Shown here piece by piece: positions 18,041 through 26,539 of a DNA stretch of 64,000 nt. Both the position numbers and the translations under genes were made by a program. Each line of letters starts with the position of its first letter. Positions within the stretch are counted from its first letter, which is position 1. Source of the stretch: an uncultured Prevotella sp. (GTDB lineage Bacteria > Bacteroidota > Bacteroidia > Bacteroidales > Bacteroidaceae); contig CALUGA010000007.1 of NCBI GenBank assembly GCA_944320105.1, forward strand, positions 1 to 64,000, in the 5' to 3' direction. The notes below the pieces were generated by a model, which had not been told where the DNA came from, did not search any database, and saw only the letters and a program-made list of their open reading frames with translations.

Positions 18041-18072
18041 TTTGCAATTTTTAAAACGTATTTGTACTTTTG
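18041..18072 (+). promoter_or_regulatory. tdk promoter (near-leaderless)
   Basis: TTTG (18041-18044), a 20-nt spacer and TACTTTTG (18065-18072) match the Bacteroidetes sigma-ABfr consensus. Only 7 nt separate the -7 box from the tdk ATG at 18080. It is back to back with the rsmI promoter. Confidence 0.8.
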
Positions 18073-18079
18073 CGCTTAA

Positions 18080-18673
18080 ATGACAGATTACTTAACAGGG
18101 GAGCAAAGGCGGCCCGGAAGAATAGAGGTGGTATGCGGCTCGATGTTCTCGGGCAAGACCGAGGAACTTATACGGAGGCTCAGGCGGGCGGAGTTCGCAA
18201 GGCAGACGGTGGAGATATTCAAGCCCGCCATCGACACGCGGTACTCTGAAGAGGACGTGGTAAGCCACGACCGCCACAAGATACGCTCCACGCCAATAGA
18301 CTCCTCGGCACAGATACTGCTCATGGCGTCAAGCATCGACGTGGTGGGCATTGACGAGGCCCAGTTCTTCGACGACGGGCTGCCCGACGTGTGCAACCAG
18401 TTGGCCAACCGAGGCACGCGCGTCATCGTGGCAGGGCTTGACATGGACTTCCGAGGGGTGCCCTTCGGCCCCATGCCCGCGCTCTGCGCCATCGCCGACG
18501 AGGTGACCAAGGTACACGCCATCTGCGTGCGCTGCGGCGCACTGGCCTACGTGAGCCACCGCACCGTGGCGGGCGACAAGCGAGTGATGCTCGGCGAGAC
18601 GCAAGAATACGAGCCGCTATGCCGCGAATGCTACAAGAAGGCTATGGAAGAGGCCGCCAAGGCCAGGCCATGA
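18080..18673 (+). CDS. tdk: Thymidine kinase, TK1 type
   Basis: A 197-residue enzyme that phosphorylates thymidine with ATP in the salvage pathway. It has a P-loop ([15 protein letters not shown]), the Walker B-like GIDEAQFFD, the lasso region with [11 protein letters not shown], and the structural zinc cysteines in CVRCG and CREC that mark type II kinases. The length fits the family. It is followed 45 bp later by the AI-2E-type exporter gene, probably on the same transcript. Confidence 0.96.
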   Translation: MTDYLTGEQRRPGRIEVVCGSMFSGKTEELIRRLRRAEFARQTVEIFKPAIDTRYSEEDVVSHDRHKIRSTPIDSSAQILLMASSIDVVGIDEAQFFDDGLPDVCNQLANRGTRVIVAGLDMDFRGVPFGPMPALCAIADEVTKVHAICVRCGALAYVSHRTVAGDKRVMLGETQEYEPLCRECYKKAMEEAAKARP

Positions 18674-18724
18674 CGACGGGGCGTTCCCCCCCCTACATAC
18701 CTATTTATATATTAATGAGTGGCA

Positions 18725-19912
18725 ATGATTGACAAGACCATAACGTTCGACAAGTTCGTAAGGTGGATGCTCGCCGGCCTGTTGGCAGTGGCCATCCTCT
18801 ATGTGCTCAACTATCTCGGGGGCGTGCTGCTGCCGTTCTTCGTGGCGTGGCTGCTGGCATACCTCATCTACCCCATCGTGAAGTTCGTGCAGTACAGGCT
18901 GCACGTGCCGGGCCGGGTGCTCTCCATCATCGTCTCGCTGGCGTTCCTCGTGGCCGTCATCGGCGGCATCGTCTACCTCATCATCCCGCCCATGGTGGAC
19001 CAGTTCGAGAAGCTCGGCGGGCTCGTCACTCGCTACCTGCACGAAAAGACGCACATAAGCAACTTCCCGTTGGCCATACGCACTTGGATAGAAACCAACA
19101 GCCAGGCCATACAGGACGTTTTCAAGAGCGACGAGGTGAAGCAGGCCCTGAGCGACACCATGCCTAAGCTGTTCTCGTTCATCGGGCAAACGGCCAACGT
19201 GATAATAAGCGTCGTGGCATCGCTCATAACGCTGCTCTACCTCTTCTTCATCCTGCTCGACTACGAAAAGCTGGCCGCCGGGTTCATAAAGATTTTCCCG
19301 CCGAAGAGCAGGCCGTTCTGGCAGGAGCTAATAAACGACGTGGAGCGCGAGCTGAACAGCTACATACGCGGACAGAGCCTCGTGGCACTGTGCATAGGAA
19401 TCCTGTTCTGCATCGGCTTCACAATCATCGACTTTCCCATGGCCATCGGCCTCGGCATCATGATAGGCATAATGAGCCTCATACCTTACGTACACGGACT
19501 GGCTCTCATACCAATGGTGCTGCTGTCGCTGCTCAAGGCCGCCGACACGGGACAGAACTTCTGGATAATACTGGCCTCGGCCGTGGGGGTGTTCCTCGTG
19601 GTGCAGCTCATCACCGACATGGTGCTCACGCCGAAGATAATGGGAAAGGCCATGGGACTGAACCCGGCCGTGCTACTGCTGTCGCTCTCGGTGTGGGGCG
19701 CGCTGCTCGGCTTCATCGGGCTGATAATAGCACTGCCGCTGACAACGCTCATCATTGCCTACTACCAGCGCTACGTCACCAAGGAGGCCGGCGAAGCCAC
19801 CACGCCAGAGGCAAGCCACGCCAACGGGCAGGGCCAGGCAGGCACAGCTGCACCCTCCCCACCCGCCACGCAATGCGCAACGGAAGATATGGCCGAAAAA
19901 CAACCCGAATAA
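18725..19912 (+). CDS. AI-2E family transporter (PerM/TqsA-like)
   Basis: A 395-residue multi-pass membrane protein: N-terminal helices (LLAVAILYVLNYLGGVLLPFFVAWLLAYLI), a soluble middle region, then five or so C-terminal helices with the family phrases FPMAIGLGIMIGIMSLIPYV and LTPKIMGKAMGLNPAVLLLS. Members export small molecules such as AI-2 or act as Na+/H+ antiporters, and the substrate here is unknown. A GTG two codons earlier (18719) could also serve as start. I prefer the ATG, because MIDKTITFDKFVR resembles homologue starts. The C-terminal tail is Ala/Thr/Pro rich and probably disordered. Confidence 0.88.
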   Translation: MIDKTITFDKFVRWMLAGLLAVAILYVLNYLGGVLLPFFVAWLLAYLIYPIVKFVQYRLHVPGRVLSIIVSLAFLVAVIGGIVYLIIPPMVDQFEKLGGLVTRYLHEKTHISNFPLAIRTWIETNSQAIQDVFKSDEVKQALSDTMPKLFSFIGQTANVIISVVASLITLLYLFFILLDYEKLAAGFIKIFPPKSRPFWQELINDVERELNSYIRGQSLVALCIGILFCIGFTIIDFPMAIGLGIMIGIMSLIPYVHGLALIPMVLLSLLKAADTGQNFWIILASAVGVFLVVQLITDMVLTPKIMGKAMGLNPAVLLLSLSVWGALLGFIGLIIALPLTTLIIAYYQRYVTKEAGEATTPEASHANGQGQAGTAAPSPPATQCATEDMAEKQPE

Positions 19913-19944
19913 TTTGGCAGTTTCAAAAAAACATACTACCTTTG
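19913..19944 (+). promoter_or_regulatory. tRNA-Lys promoter
   Basis: TTTG (19913-19916), a 20-nt spacer and TACCTTTG (19937-19944) precede tRNA-Lys by 37 bp. The -33 box overlaps the end of the exporter gene. Confidence 0.8.
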
Positions 19945-19981
19945 CAACCGCTTAGCAGCACAATGGCTGCCGCAAGCGGAT

Positions 19982-20054
19982 GATCCGCTAGCTCAGTTGG
20001 TAGAGCACAACACTTTTAATGTTGGGGTCTTGGGTTCGAGCCCCAAGCGGATCA
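19982..20054 (+). tRNA. tRNA-Lys (anticodon TTT)
   Basis: A full cloverleaf: acceptor GATCCGC/GCGGATC, D arm GCTC-GAGC, anticodon stem CAACA/TGTTG with loop CTTTTAA (anticodon TTT), T arm TTGGG-TTCGAGC-CCCAA. The discriminator is A at 20054. CCA is not encoded. Confidence 0.97.
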
Positions 20055-20059
20055 CAAAG

Positions 20060-20105
20060 GAAACGGTCGACAAGACTTGGAGCGCGAGTCTTGGCGACCG
20101 TTTTG
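20060..20105 (+). terminator. tRNA-Lys terminator
   Basis: A long stem: AAACGGTCG (20061-20069) and CAAGACT (20071-20077) pair with AGTCTTG and CGACCGTTT across a 9-nt loop with one mismatch, followed by TTTT. Confidence 0.85.
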
Positions 20106-20166
20106 TATATGGCTGCTGCCGCATGGAGCGGCGCGCACCACCAAAGAGACCTGGGCAGGATGGCAC

Positions 20167-21120
20167 TTATTGGCCTTCCCCGCCCAGGATTTCCTTTATG
20201 TTGTACAGCGGGCGACGCTTTACCTCCTTGTAAATCTTGCCAATGTATGCCCCCACCACTCCTATGGAGATGAGCACCATGCCGCCCACGAACCATACAC
20301 TCAGTATCAGCGACGACCAACCTGGCACCGCCGTGCCGGCCATGATGGCATGGATGACGTAGATGCCGATGGCGAGGCTTATGAGGATGAACGCCACCCC
20401 GAGCCACAATATGCAGTAGATGGGCTTCACGGAGAACGACGTAATGCCGTCGAGGGCGAGCGAGAGCATCTTTGCCAGGGTGTACTTGGAGTGGCCGGCG
20501 CGCCGCTCGCTGATCACGTCGTCAACCGTAGTAGCCTCAAGCCCTATAAGCGGGATAAGCCCGCGCAGGTAGAGGTTGGTTTCCTTGTAGCCCGCAAGCA
20601 TCTGCAAGGCCCTGCGGCTCATCAGGCGGAAGTCGGCGTGGTTGTATATGCTTTCCACGCCCATCTTGGCCTGCAGCTTGTAGAAGGCCACGGCGGAGAG
20701 CCGCTTGAGCAAGGGGTCGGCGGTGCGCTGCACCTTCACGCCGTACACGATGTCGTAGCCGCGGGCAAAGTCGTCCACCATCTTTGGTATGGCGCGGAGG
20801 TCGTCCTGCAGGTCGGCGTCGATGGTGATCACCGCGTCCGCCCAGTCCTTGGCGGTCATCATGCCGGCCATGATGGCGGCCTGGTGGCCCACATTGCGCG
20901 CCAGGTTGATTCCCCTCACACGCTTGTCGGCCCCGTGAAGGGCCGCAATTATATCCCAAGTGCTGTCGCGGCTGCCGTCGTTGACGAAGAGCATGAAGCT
21001 GCCGGGGCTTATCCTGCCGTCGGCCACCATGACGTCGAGCAGCTCGCCCAGGCGACGCGCCGACTCGCGCAGCACCTTCTCCTCATTGTAGCAAGGCGAA
21101 ACAATGGCCAACTTTATCAT
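20167..21120 (-). CDS. GT2 glycosyltransferase, GtrB/DPM1-like
   Basis: A 317-residue enzyme. The N-terminal GT-A domain has SPCYNEEKVL near the start and the metal-binding IDADLQDDLRAIP. Two hydrophobic segments near the C-terminus (about 230-257 and 268-295) anchor it in the inner membrane, as in bactoprenol-phosphate glycosyltransferases such as GtrB. It would attach a sugar to undecaprenyl phosphate for a surface polymer or lipid A modification. It lies 15 bp downstream of the polysaccharide deacetylase gene, so the two probably work on the same lipid-linked substrate. Confidence 0.85.
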   Translation of the reverse strand: MIKLAIVSPCYNEEKVLRESARRLGELLDVMVADGRISPGSFMLFVNDGSRDSTWDIIAALHGADKRVRGINLARNVGHQAAIMAGMMTAKDWADAVITIDADLQDDLRAIPKMVDDFARGYDIVYGVKVQRTADPLLKRLSAVAFYKLQAKMGVESIYNHADFRLMSRRALQMLAGYKETNLYLRGLIPLIGLEATTVDDVISERRAGHSKYTLAKMLSLALDGITSFSVKPIYCILWLGVAFILISLAIGIYVIHAIMAGTAVPGWSSLILSVWFVGGMVLISIGVVGAYIGKIYKEVKRRPLYNIKEILGGEGQ

Positions 21121-21135
21121 GTTGCGTTATGGTTT

Positions 21136-21924
21136 TTATTTCTTGCCAGACAACTTTATGTCCACGAACTCGTTGAAGGTGAGGAAGTGCTCGCCCCTTG
21201 CCTTGAGCATCTTTATGAGCCGGTCGAGGCGCGCGGACATGGCCGCGCCACTGTTGTTGCGGATGATGAACGGCATACGGAACTCCGGGTGCTCCCTCAG
21301 CTCATAGAACTCCCATGGATGGAAGTAGGTCACGAAGTAGCCATCGTGCCTCAGTGTGCGGCGCACCAAGGCATGGTAAAGCCCCTCGGGCAGGTTGTGC
21401 AGGGCGAGCCAAAACAGCGGGAAGCGCACCCACGGCGTTACCGAGGCCGGTATCTGCATCACCCTGCCACGCATGAACCATGTGCGCGGGGCAGAAAGGT
21501 GCATATAGCGTCCGGGTATGAACGCCGGGTTGAGCGATGAGTTATAGCGGTAGCCCATGCGCTCTATCTCTTCGTCGCTCACGGGGAACATCCTCGGCTG
21601 GCGGTAGCCGTAGACGGTGCGACCCGTCACGCGCTCCACAACCTGCTTCGACCGCTCCACGTCGGTGGCCTCGGGCCGCCAGTGGTCAACGCCGTGGCAG
21701 GCCACCTCGTGGCCCTCGTCCATGATGCGGCGCATCACCTCGGGGGCGCGCTCGGCAAAGTTGGCCGTGCAGAAGAACGTGGCCCTTACGCCGTTGGCCT
21801 TCAGGCAGTCGAGGATGCGGTTTGTGCCTACCACCGAGACCGCCATGCCTTGCTCTATCGAGAAGTCCACGCCGTGCTCGCGCGGCACGTCAAACTCCTC
21901 AGTGTCAAAACTAAGCAATATCAT
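21136..21924 (-). CDS. Polysaccharide deacetylase (NodB-type)
   Basis: A 262-residue protein with no signal peptide. The NodB fold opens with LLSFDTEEFDVP (catalytic Asp region), then ATFFCTANFAERAPEVMRRI and the metal-binding VACHGVDHWRPE, later YRQPRMFP and a His-containing FVTYFHPWEFYE. It should remove N-acetyl or other acyl groups from a sugar, probably on the cytoplasmic face. The pairing with a membrane GT2 resembles lipid-linked sugar modification modules of the ArnC/ArnD kind, but exact substrate is unknown. A TACCTTTG box lies at 21960-21967, upstream on the minus strand. Confidence 0.85.
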   Translation of the reverse strand: MILLSFDTEEFDVPREHGVDFSIEQGMAVSVVGTNRILDCLKANGVRATFFCTANFAERAPEVMRRIMDEGHEVACHGVDHWRPEATDVERSKQVVERVTGRTVYGYRQPRMFPVSDEEIERMGYRYNSSLNPAFIPGRYMHLSAPRTWFMRGRVMQIPASVTPWVRFPLFWLALHNLPEGLYHALVRRTLRHDGYFVTYFHPWEFYELREHPEFRMPFIIRNNSGAAMSARLDRLIKMLKARGEHFLTFNEFVDIKLSGKK

Positions 21925-22007
21925 TTCCTTTGCGAATAAATATCAATGTTTCAGCGATGCAAAGGTACAAAAATATTTCATATTTGGCCTCAACATACGG
22001 ATTTATT

Positions 22008-22040
22008 GCCGCCATGGGCGTAATATGCACCCATGGCGGC
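22008..22040 (-). terminator. Candidate terminator after licD-like gene
   Basis: A perfect 11-bp inverted repeat GCCGCCATGGG (22008-22018) and CCCATGGCGGC (22030-22040) with an 11-nt loop lies 55 bp past the LicD-family stop. There is no strong T run, so it may slow rather than end transcription. Confidence 0.45.
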
Positions 22041-22094
22041 CGACACTGCGCCTGCGCCATGCGGCGGGGAAGAGCCACGTCCCTTGGGCATGGC

Positions 22095-22979
22095 TCACAG
22101 CTCAATCTTCCCCTTGCGCCACTCCGCCAGCACCTCCTTATATGAACGCCGGGTGTCGAAACACACATGACCATGGGCGGTTGGCTGCTTGCAGGGTGTC
22201 ATGTAGTCGCCATATATCGCCGTAAGATATTCATGGTATCCCTTGGGCGCAGGAACAGCCATGCCCTCGAACTCAAGCATCACCGTTCCCTCGAACCAAC
22301 GGCGCATGATGGCCCCACGCTCTTCCATCTTTCCAAGGTTGACCGCCCAGTTGTAAACCCTCGGGCAGCCTGCCACCGAATACTTCTTGAAGCTCCACTC
22401 ATAGCCATCGAAGCATTTGGCGAACGACCTCAGCCGCGCTATCTGCCGCCGCAGGAACGGCCCCACCTGCCGCGGCGGGCGGTACTCGTAGAACACCTTG
22501 AGCCGCTTGGCCCACCGCTCGGTCTCGGCCACGGCCGCCAGCCGCTCTTCCCTCGTGTCGGGAACGCCGTCGAGCACGAATATGTCGATGAAAATGCCTT
22601 GGTGGAACGGCACCCGCGCCTCTGCGTCGCCCGGCAGTATTGCCGCCGTGCCGTCCATCCGGAGCTGTGCGTGGCCGTGGTAGTAGAGGCGGTCGGTGCG
22701 TGCGCACTGGAAGAAGAACGGCGGCTCGAACTCCTTGGCCAGAGCCACGAGCCGGTCGTAGCCCTCGCGGAGCATTATCATGTCGATGTCGTCGTCCCAC
22801 GGTATGAACCCCTTCTCGCGCACAGCGCCCAAGAGTGTGCCGCTGTCCACCCACACATCTATGCCGTGCCTGCCGCACACCTCGAGCAGCATGCGCATCA
22901 GCGAGAGCTGCACCTCGCGCACTTCGGCCATAAGGCCCATCGCCCCTGTGCATTCTGCCGGCCTTTCATTCTTTTCCAT
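22095..22979 (-). CDS. LicD-family phosphotransferase
   Basis: A 294-residue cytoplasmic protein with the LicD signature: DVWVDSGTLLGAVREKGFIP followed by WDDDIDMIMLREGYDRL, where the acidic triplet binds metal in this nucleotidyltransferase-like fold. Members transfer phosphocholine or a similar phospho-alcohol to surface glycans. It has its own likely promoter box TAACTTTG on the minus strand at 23034-23041 and lies next to the deacetylase/GT2 pair, so a role in surface glycan decoration is likely. Donor and acceptor are unknown. Confidence 0.85.
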   Translation of the reverse strand: MEKNERPAECTGAMGLMAEVREVQLSLMRMLLEVCGRHGIDVWVDSGTLLGAVREKGFIPWDDDIDMIMLREGYDRLVALAKEFEPPFFFQCARTDRLYYHGHAQLRMDGTAAILPGDAEARVPFHQGIFIDIFVLDGVPDTREERLAAVAETERWAKRLKVFYEYRPPRQVGPFLRRQIARLRSFAKCFDGYEWSFKKYSVAGCPRVYNWAVNLGKMEERGAIMRRWFEGTVMLEFEGMAVPAPKGYHEYLTAIYGDYMTPCKQPTAHGHVCFDTRRSYKEVLAEWRKGKIEL

Positions 22980-23232
22980 TCCAATATAATTTTATCGTCA
23001 ACACCTTAGCACCTTGAAACTAAAGATGATTTGCAAAGTTATGAAAAAAACGCACTAAATCGGCAACCAACGACCCAAAATATTGCCATTTGCCCATGGC
23101 AGGGATGCTCAGTACGGCATATTTTCCGTAACTTTGCACCAACGAACGCCCGGCGCCGCACTGCACCGGTGCCGCCCGCACGGCCCAAAAGGGCATGGCG
23201 GGAGCCACGAAAAGACGCAAACGACAATCCAC

Positions 23233-25290
23233 ATGACCTACAAGACCATATCGCCCATACTCGAACTGCAACGCCAGCGCGCCCTGCTCCAGATGGAATA
23301 CGACGCGGAGAAGGATGAGTTCCGCCGCCAGACCGAAGCCTTCGGGATGCACCGCAAGGTGAAGCGCGGCGATGCCTGGTGGCCGCTGCGCATCGGCCGC
23401 ACATATTATAATTCGCTAAACCAGCCCTGCGTCGAGGTGTTCCGCACCGCCAACGGCGAGATTGAGCACAATTTTGAGTACGGCAAGCCCGTGGCGTTTT
23501 TCCGCATGGACGCGGAAAGACAAGTCAAGAACGAGGAATCTTTAATAAAGGAAAACAGCGGTGCAAGCCCCGGTGGCGGCAGCGACGGAACAGCCCAGGG
23601 CAACGGCGGCAGCAAATGGGCAGGCAATGCGGCGGCCAAAGCCGATGGCTCGCGGCACATATCTTACTTCAGCTTCGCCGCCACGGTGAGCTACGTAGAC
23701 GGCGACCGCATGGTGGTGGCGCTGCCCGACGCCGCCGATGCCGCCGCGCTGCAAGCCGCCGGCGGAGGCGTTGGGGTGCAGCTGTCGTTCGACGAGACGA
23801 GCTACCGCCTCATGTTCGACGCCCTCGACCGCACCATGCGGGCCAAAGGGCGGATGGCCTACCTGCGCGACCTCTTCTACTCGCGGCGCGAGCCAGAGCG
23901 CAGGGCTTTTGCCCCGATGCGGTTCCCCTACCTCAACGCCACGCAGGAACAGGCCGTCAACGAGGTGCTGCGGGCCAAGGACGTGGCCATCGTACACGGC
24001 CCGCCCGGCACAGGCAAGACCACCACGCTCGTAGAAGCCATACACGAAACGCTGCTGCGCGAGCCGCAGGTGATGGTGTGCGCGCAGAGCAACATGGCCG
24101 TAGACTGGATTTCGGAGAAGCTCCTCGACCGCGGCGTGAGCGTGCTGCGCATAGGCAACCCCACGCGGGTGAACGACAAGATGCTGTCGTTTACCTACGA
24201 GCGGCGCTTCGAGGCCCACCCCGACTACCCTCAACTGTGGAGCATCCGCAAGGCTATACGCGAGCTGCGCGCCCACCGCCGCCGTGGCGACGACCGCTGG
24301 CACCAACGCCTGGAGAGCCTCAAGGGGCGCGCCGCAGAGATAGAGCTGCGCATCAACGCCGAGCTGTTCGGCGAGGCCCGCGTCATAGCCTGCACACTGA
24401 CAGGCGCCGCCAACCGACTGCTGGAGGGCATGAAGTTTCCCACGCTCTTCATCGACGAGGCCGCCCAGGCTCTCGAAGCGGCCTGCTGGATAGCCATAAG
24501 GCGCGCCGGGCGCGTGGTGCTGGCGGGCGACCACTGCCAGCTGCCACCCACGGTGAAGAGCATCGAGGCCCTGCGCGGCGGCCTGGGGCGCACGCTCATG
24601 GAGCGCATAGTGGAGCTTCACCCCTCGGCGGTTACGCTGCTGCGCGTGCAGTACCGCATGAACGAGGCCATAATGCGCTTCCCCAGCCGCTGGTTCTACG
24701 GCGGGCAGGTGGAGTCGGCGCCCGAAGTGCGCCACCGCGGCATACTCGACCTCGACGTTCCGCTGGAGTGGATAGACACATCTACGATGGGCAAAGCCGA
24801 GGCCGAGGGCAACGCCGCCGAGCCTGCAAGCTACCGCGAGGAGTTCGTTGGCGAGAGCTACGGCCGCATAAACAAGGCCGAGGCGGAGCTTACGCTCGAC
24901 ACCCTCGAAGCCTACTTCGCCCGCATAGGCCGCCAGCGGCTCATTGACGAGCGCATCGACGTGGGCATCATCTCGCCCTACCGCGCGCAAGTGCAGTACC
25001 TGCGGCGGCTCATAATGAAGCGCGAAGGGCTGAAGCCGCTGCGCCGCAGCATATCGGTGAACACCGTGGATGGCTTCCAGGGGCAGGAGCGAGACGTGAT
25101 ACTAATCTCGCTCGTGCGCTCTAACGACAGCGGCGAGATAGGTTTCCTGCGCGACCTGCGCCGAATGAACGTGGCCATAACCCGCGCCCGAATGAAACTC
25201 ATCATCCTCGGAGACGCGCCTACAATGACGCGCCACCCCTTCTACCGCAAGCTTTGGCAGTACGTAGAGGAAGTGAAGAATGAAGAATGA
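23233..25290 (+). CDS. SF1B helicase/ATPase, IGHMBP2/UPF1-like
   Basis: A 685-residue protein. Motifs in order: Walker A GPPGTGKTTTLVEAI at about residue 256, Walker B-like LFIDEAAQALEAA, motif III AGDHCQLPPTVKS, motif IV QYRMNEAIMRFPS, motif V NTVDGFQGQERDVILISL and motif VI AITRARMKLIILGD. These mark an SF1B helicase acting on DNA or RNA. I start it at MTYKTISPILELQ (23233), because the frame upstream is low-quality and a TAACTTTG box at 23129-23136 lies inside it. The first 200 residues hold an OB-like region with a Gly/Ser-rich linker. It is divergent from the LicD-family gene. Confidence 0.9.
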   Translation: MTYKTISPILELQRQRALLQMEYDAEKDEFRRQTEAFGMHRKVKRGDAWWPLRIGRTYYNSLNQPCVEVFRTANGEIEHNFEYGKPVAFFRMDAERQVKNEESLIKENSGASPGGGSDGTAQGNGGSKWAGNAAAKADGSRHISYFSFAATVSYVDGDRMVVALPDAADAAALQAAGGGVGVQLSFDETSYRLMFDALDRTMRAKGRMAYLRDLFYSRREPERRAFAPMRFPYLNATQEQAVNEVLRAKDVAIVHGPPGTGKTTTLVEAIHETLLREPQVMVCAQSNMAVDWISEKLLDRGVSVLRIGNPTRVNDKMLSFTYERRFEAHPDYPQLWSIRKAIRELRAHRRRGDDRWHQRLESLKGRAAEIELRINAELFGEARVIACTLTGAANRLLEGMKFPTLFIDEAAQALEAACWIAIRRAGRVVLAGDHCQLPPTVKSIEALRGGLGRTLMERIVELHPSAVTLLRVQYRMNEAIMRFPSRWFYGGQVESAPEVRHRGILDLDVPLEWIDTSTMGKAEAEGNAAEPASYREEFVGESYGRINKAEAELTLDTLEAYFARIGRQRLIDERIDVGIISPYRAQVQYLRRLIMKREGLKPLRRSISVNTVDGFQGQERDVILISLVRSNDSGEIGFLRDLRRMNVAITRARMKLIILGDAPTMTRHPFYRKLWQYVEEVKNEE

Positions 25291-25380
25291 AAAATTTAGG
25301 AGTTAGAGGAGTTAAGACAAATGCTTTAAGGGAAGGCTGAAGCTTTTTGATTCTTCACTCTTCACTTTCCACTCTTCACT
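25284..25380. repeat. AGAAT/ATTCTTC low-complexity inverted segment
   Basis: Sequence of the type GAAGAATGAAGAATGAAAAA follows the helicase stop and is partly complementary to TTGATTCTTCACTCTTCACT 70 bp later. Related AT-rich words recur at 37560-37735, 39888-39925 and 40015-40085. I see no gene in it. Confidence 0.5.
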
Positions 25381-25383
25381 AAC

Positions 25384-25422
25384 AAAAAAGCGCCGCGCCG
25401 ACACACCGAGTGTCAGCGCGGC
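25384..25422 (-). terminator. Terminator of the porin-like gene
   Basis: GCCGCGC and GACAC (25392-25404) pair with GTGTC and GCGCGGC (to 25422) with one mismatch. On the minus strand the stem is followed by six T residues. It lies 42 bp past the stop codon. Confidence 0.88.
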
Positions 25423-25463
25423 ATTACTAAAATTATGAAACGTGTTTTATTAAGCCTATTTAC

Positions 25464-26036
25464 TTAGAGGGCGAACTTGTAGCCAAGGGTGATGGCCAGA
25501 ACGCCGTTCTTGCTGCTGCCCTCATCCTCCTTGTATATCTTGGTAACGCCGATGTTGTAGCGGAGGTCGAGCACGAAGCTGTTCCACTCGTAAGAAGCTC
25601 CAACGGGGATGGAGAAGTCGATGCTCTCGCACTCATCCTTTATGTCCTCATCCTCTCCCTCGCCATAATCTTCCTTAGCACTTACAAGGAATCCCGGCTG
25701 GATACCAGCGTTGATGGACAAGCCTTTCCATACATGGAAGTTGGCAAGGATTGGGATGTTGATGTAGTCCAACTTCGTCTTGCCATCACCCTCGTCGGCC
25801 TTCACGCCCTGCATTGAGTAGTGCACTCCAGCAGTGATGCCCATAAGGTTGCTCGCGCGGTACTCAGCCTCAACGCCAGCCACGGCTCCTGCCTTCATCT
25901 TGGAGTGCTCAAGGTCAGTCACGTTTGCCATGTTCAAGCCGACTTTCGGCATGAGCGTAAACGTACCCGGTTCGGTCTGTGCCTTCACTGAAAGGCTCGA
26001 CAGCGCAATGGCTGCCAGAAGTAAAATCTTCTTCAT
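25464..26036 (-). CDS. PorT-like outer-membrane beta-barrel protein
   Basis: A 190-residue protein with signal peptide MKKILLLAAIALSSLSVKA and an eight-strand-type barrel of the outer membrane protein beta-barrel (PorT-like) class: GTFTLMPKVGLNMAN, GVEAEYRASNLMGITAGVHYSMQG, YINIPILANFHV, LSINAGIQPGFLVSAK, ending ITLGYKFAL. I use the ATG at 26036 because the signal peptide begins there, and the upstream frame (to 26123) adds a charged, signal-incompatible N-terminus. A TATCTTTG box lies at 26196-26203 on the minus strand. Function is unknown. It is monocistronic, with its own terminator. Confidence 0.85.
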   Translation of the reverse strand: MKKILLLAAIALSSLSVKAQTEPGTFTLMPKVGLNMANVTDLEHSKMKAGAVAGVEAEYRASNLMGITAGVHYSMQGVKADEGDGKTKLDYINIPILANFHVWKGLSINAGIQPGFLVSAKEDYGEGEDEDIKDECESIDFSIPVGASYEWNSFVLDLRYNIGVTKIYKEDEGSSKNGVLAITLGYKFAL

Positions 26037-26351
26037 ATAAATAAAGTTGTGCGCCCCCATAAGTTTGGGTTCATGCCGCCTGCCGATTGGGGGTGCTTTA
26101 ACCGGCCCACGACATTTGTTCACTTGGGTATTTATAACTTTTTCGATTCCTGAATTTTAATCTCAACTTGCGTTTCCTAATTGCTTTTTGCCTTGCAAAG
26201 ATAACTGTTTTTAATCAAAGTAGGATTCCGTTTGCCTTGGAATTAATATTTATTAATTAATAATCATCTTGTTTTAACCGTCTGTTCCCCGTTCCACGGA
26301 CATGGTAATTTTATGTTACAATCTGCCGCCTGCCTGGCCATGTCAGCCATA

Positions 26352-26433
26352 TCGCGATGCAGGACGGGCTGTTTTGCGTTGCCAAACAGCCCATTTGGCA
26401 ATGCGAAACAGCCCGTTTTGCAACGCAAAAGCG
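26352..26433. repeat. Dispersed hairpin repeat, copy 2
   Basis: GGGCTGTTT and AAACAGCCC words form a hairpin (GGGCTGTTTTGC against GCCAAACAGCCC), followed by a second AAACAGCCCGTTTTGC unit. It lies in the 503-bp gap between the barrel gene and 26540. The rest of that gap is AT-rich promoter region for the barrel gene, without a recognisable coding sequence. Confidence 0.7.
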
Positions 26434-26539
26434 GCGTTGTTCCCAACCACCTGGCCACCAGGCAGTTGGCTGCAACGCCGCCATGCGTTCGCAATGTGCG
26501 AAAAAACATTACACCTCTCGGGCGCAACCAACGGCCCGA

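Noticed and set aside
23083-23232. 50-residue N-terminal extension of the SF1 helicase
   Set aside because: A TAACTTTG box lies inside it and the family-like sequence begins at 23233.
25284-25380. Remnant of an insertion sequence
   Set aside because: No transposase fragment and no target duplication are seen. It is only a low-complexity AT-rich segment.
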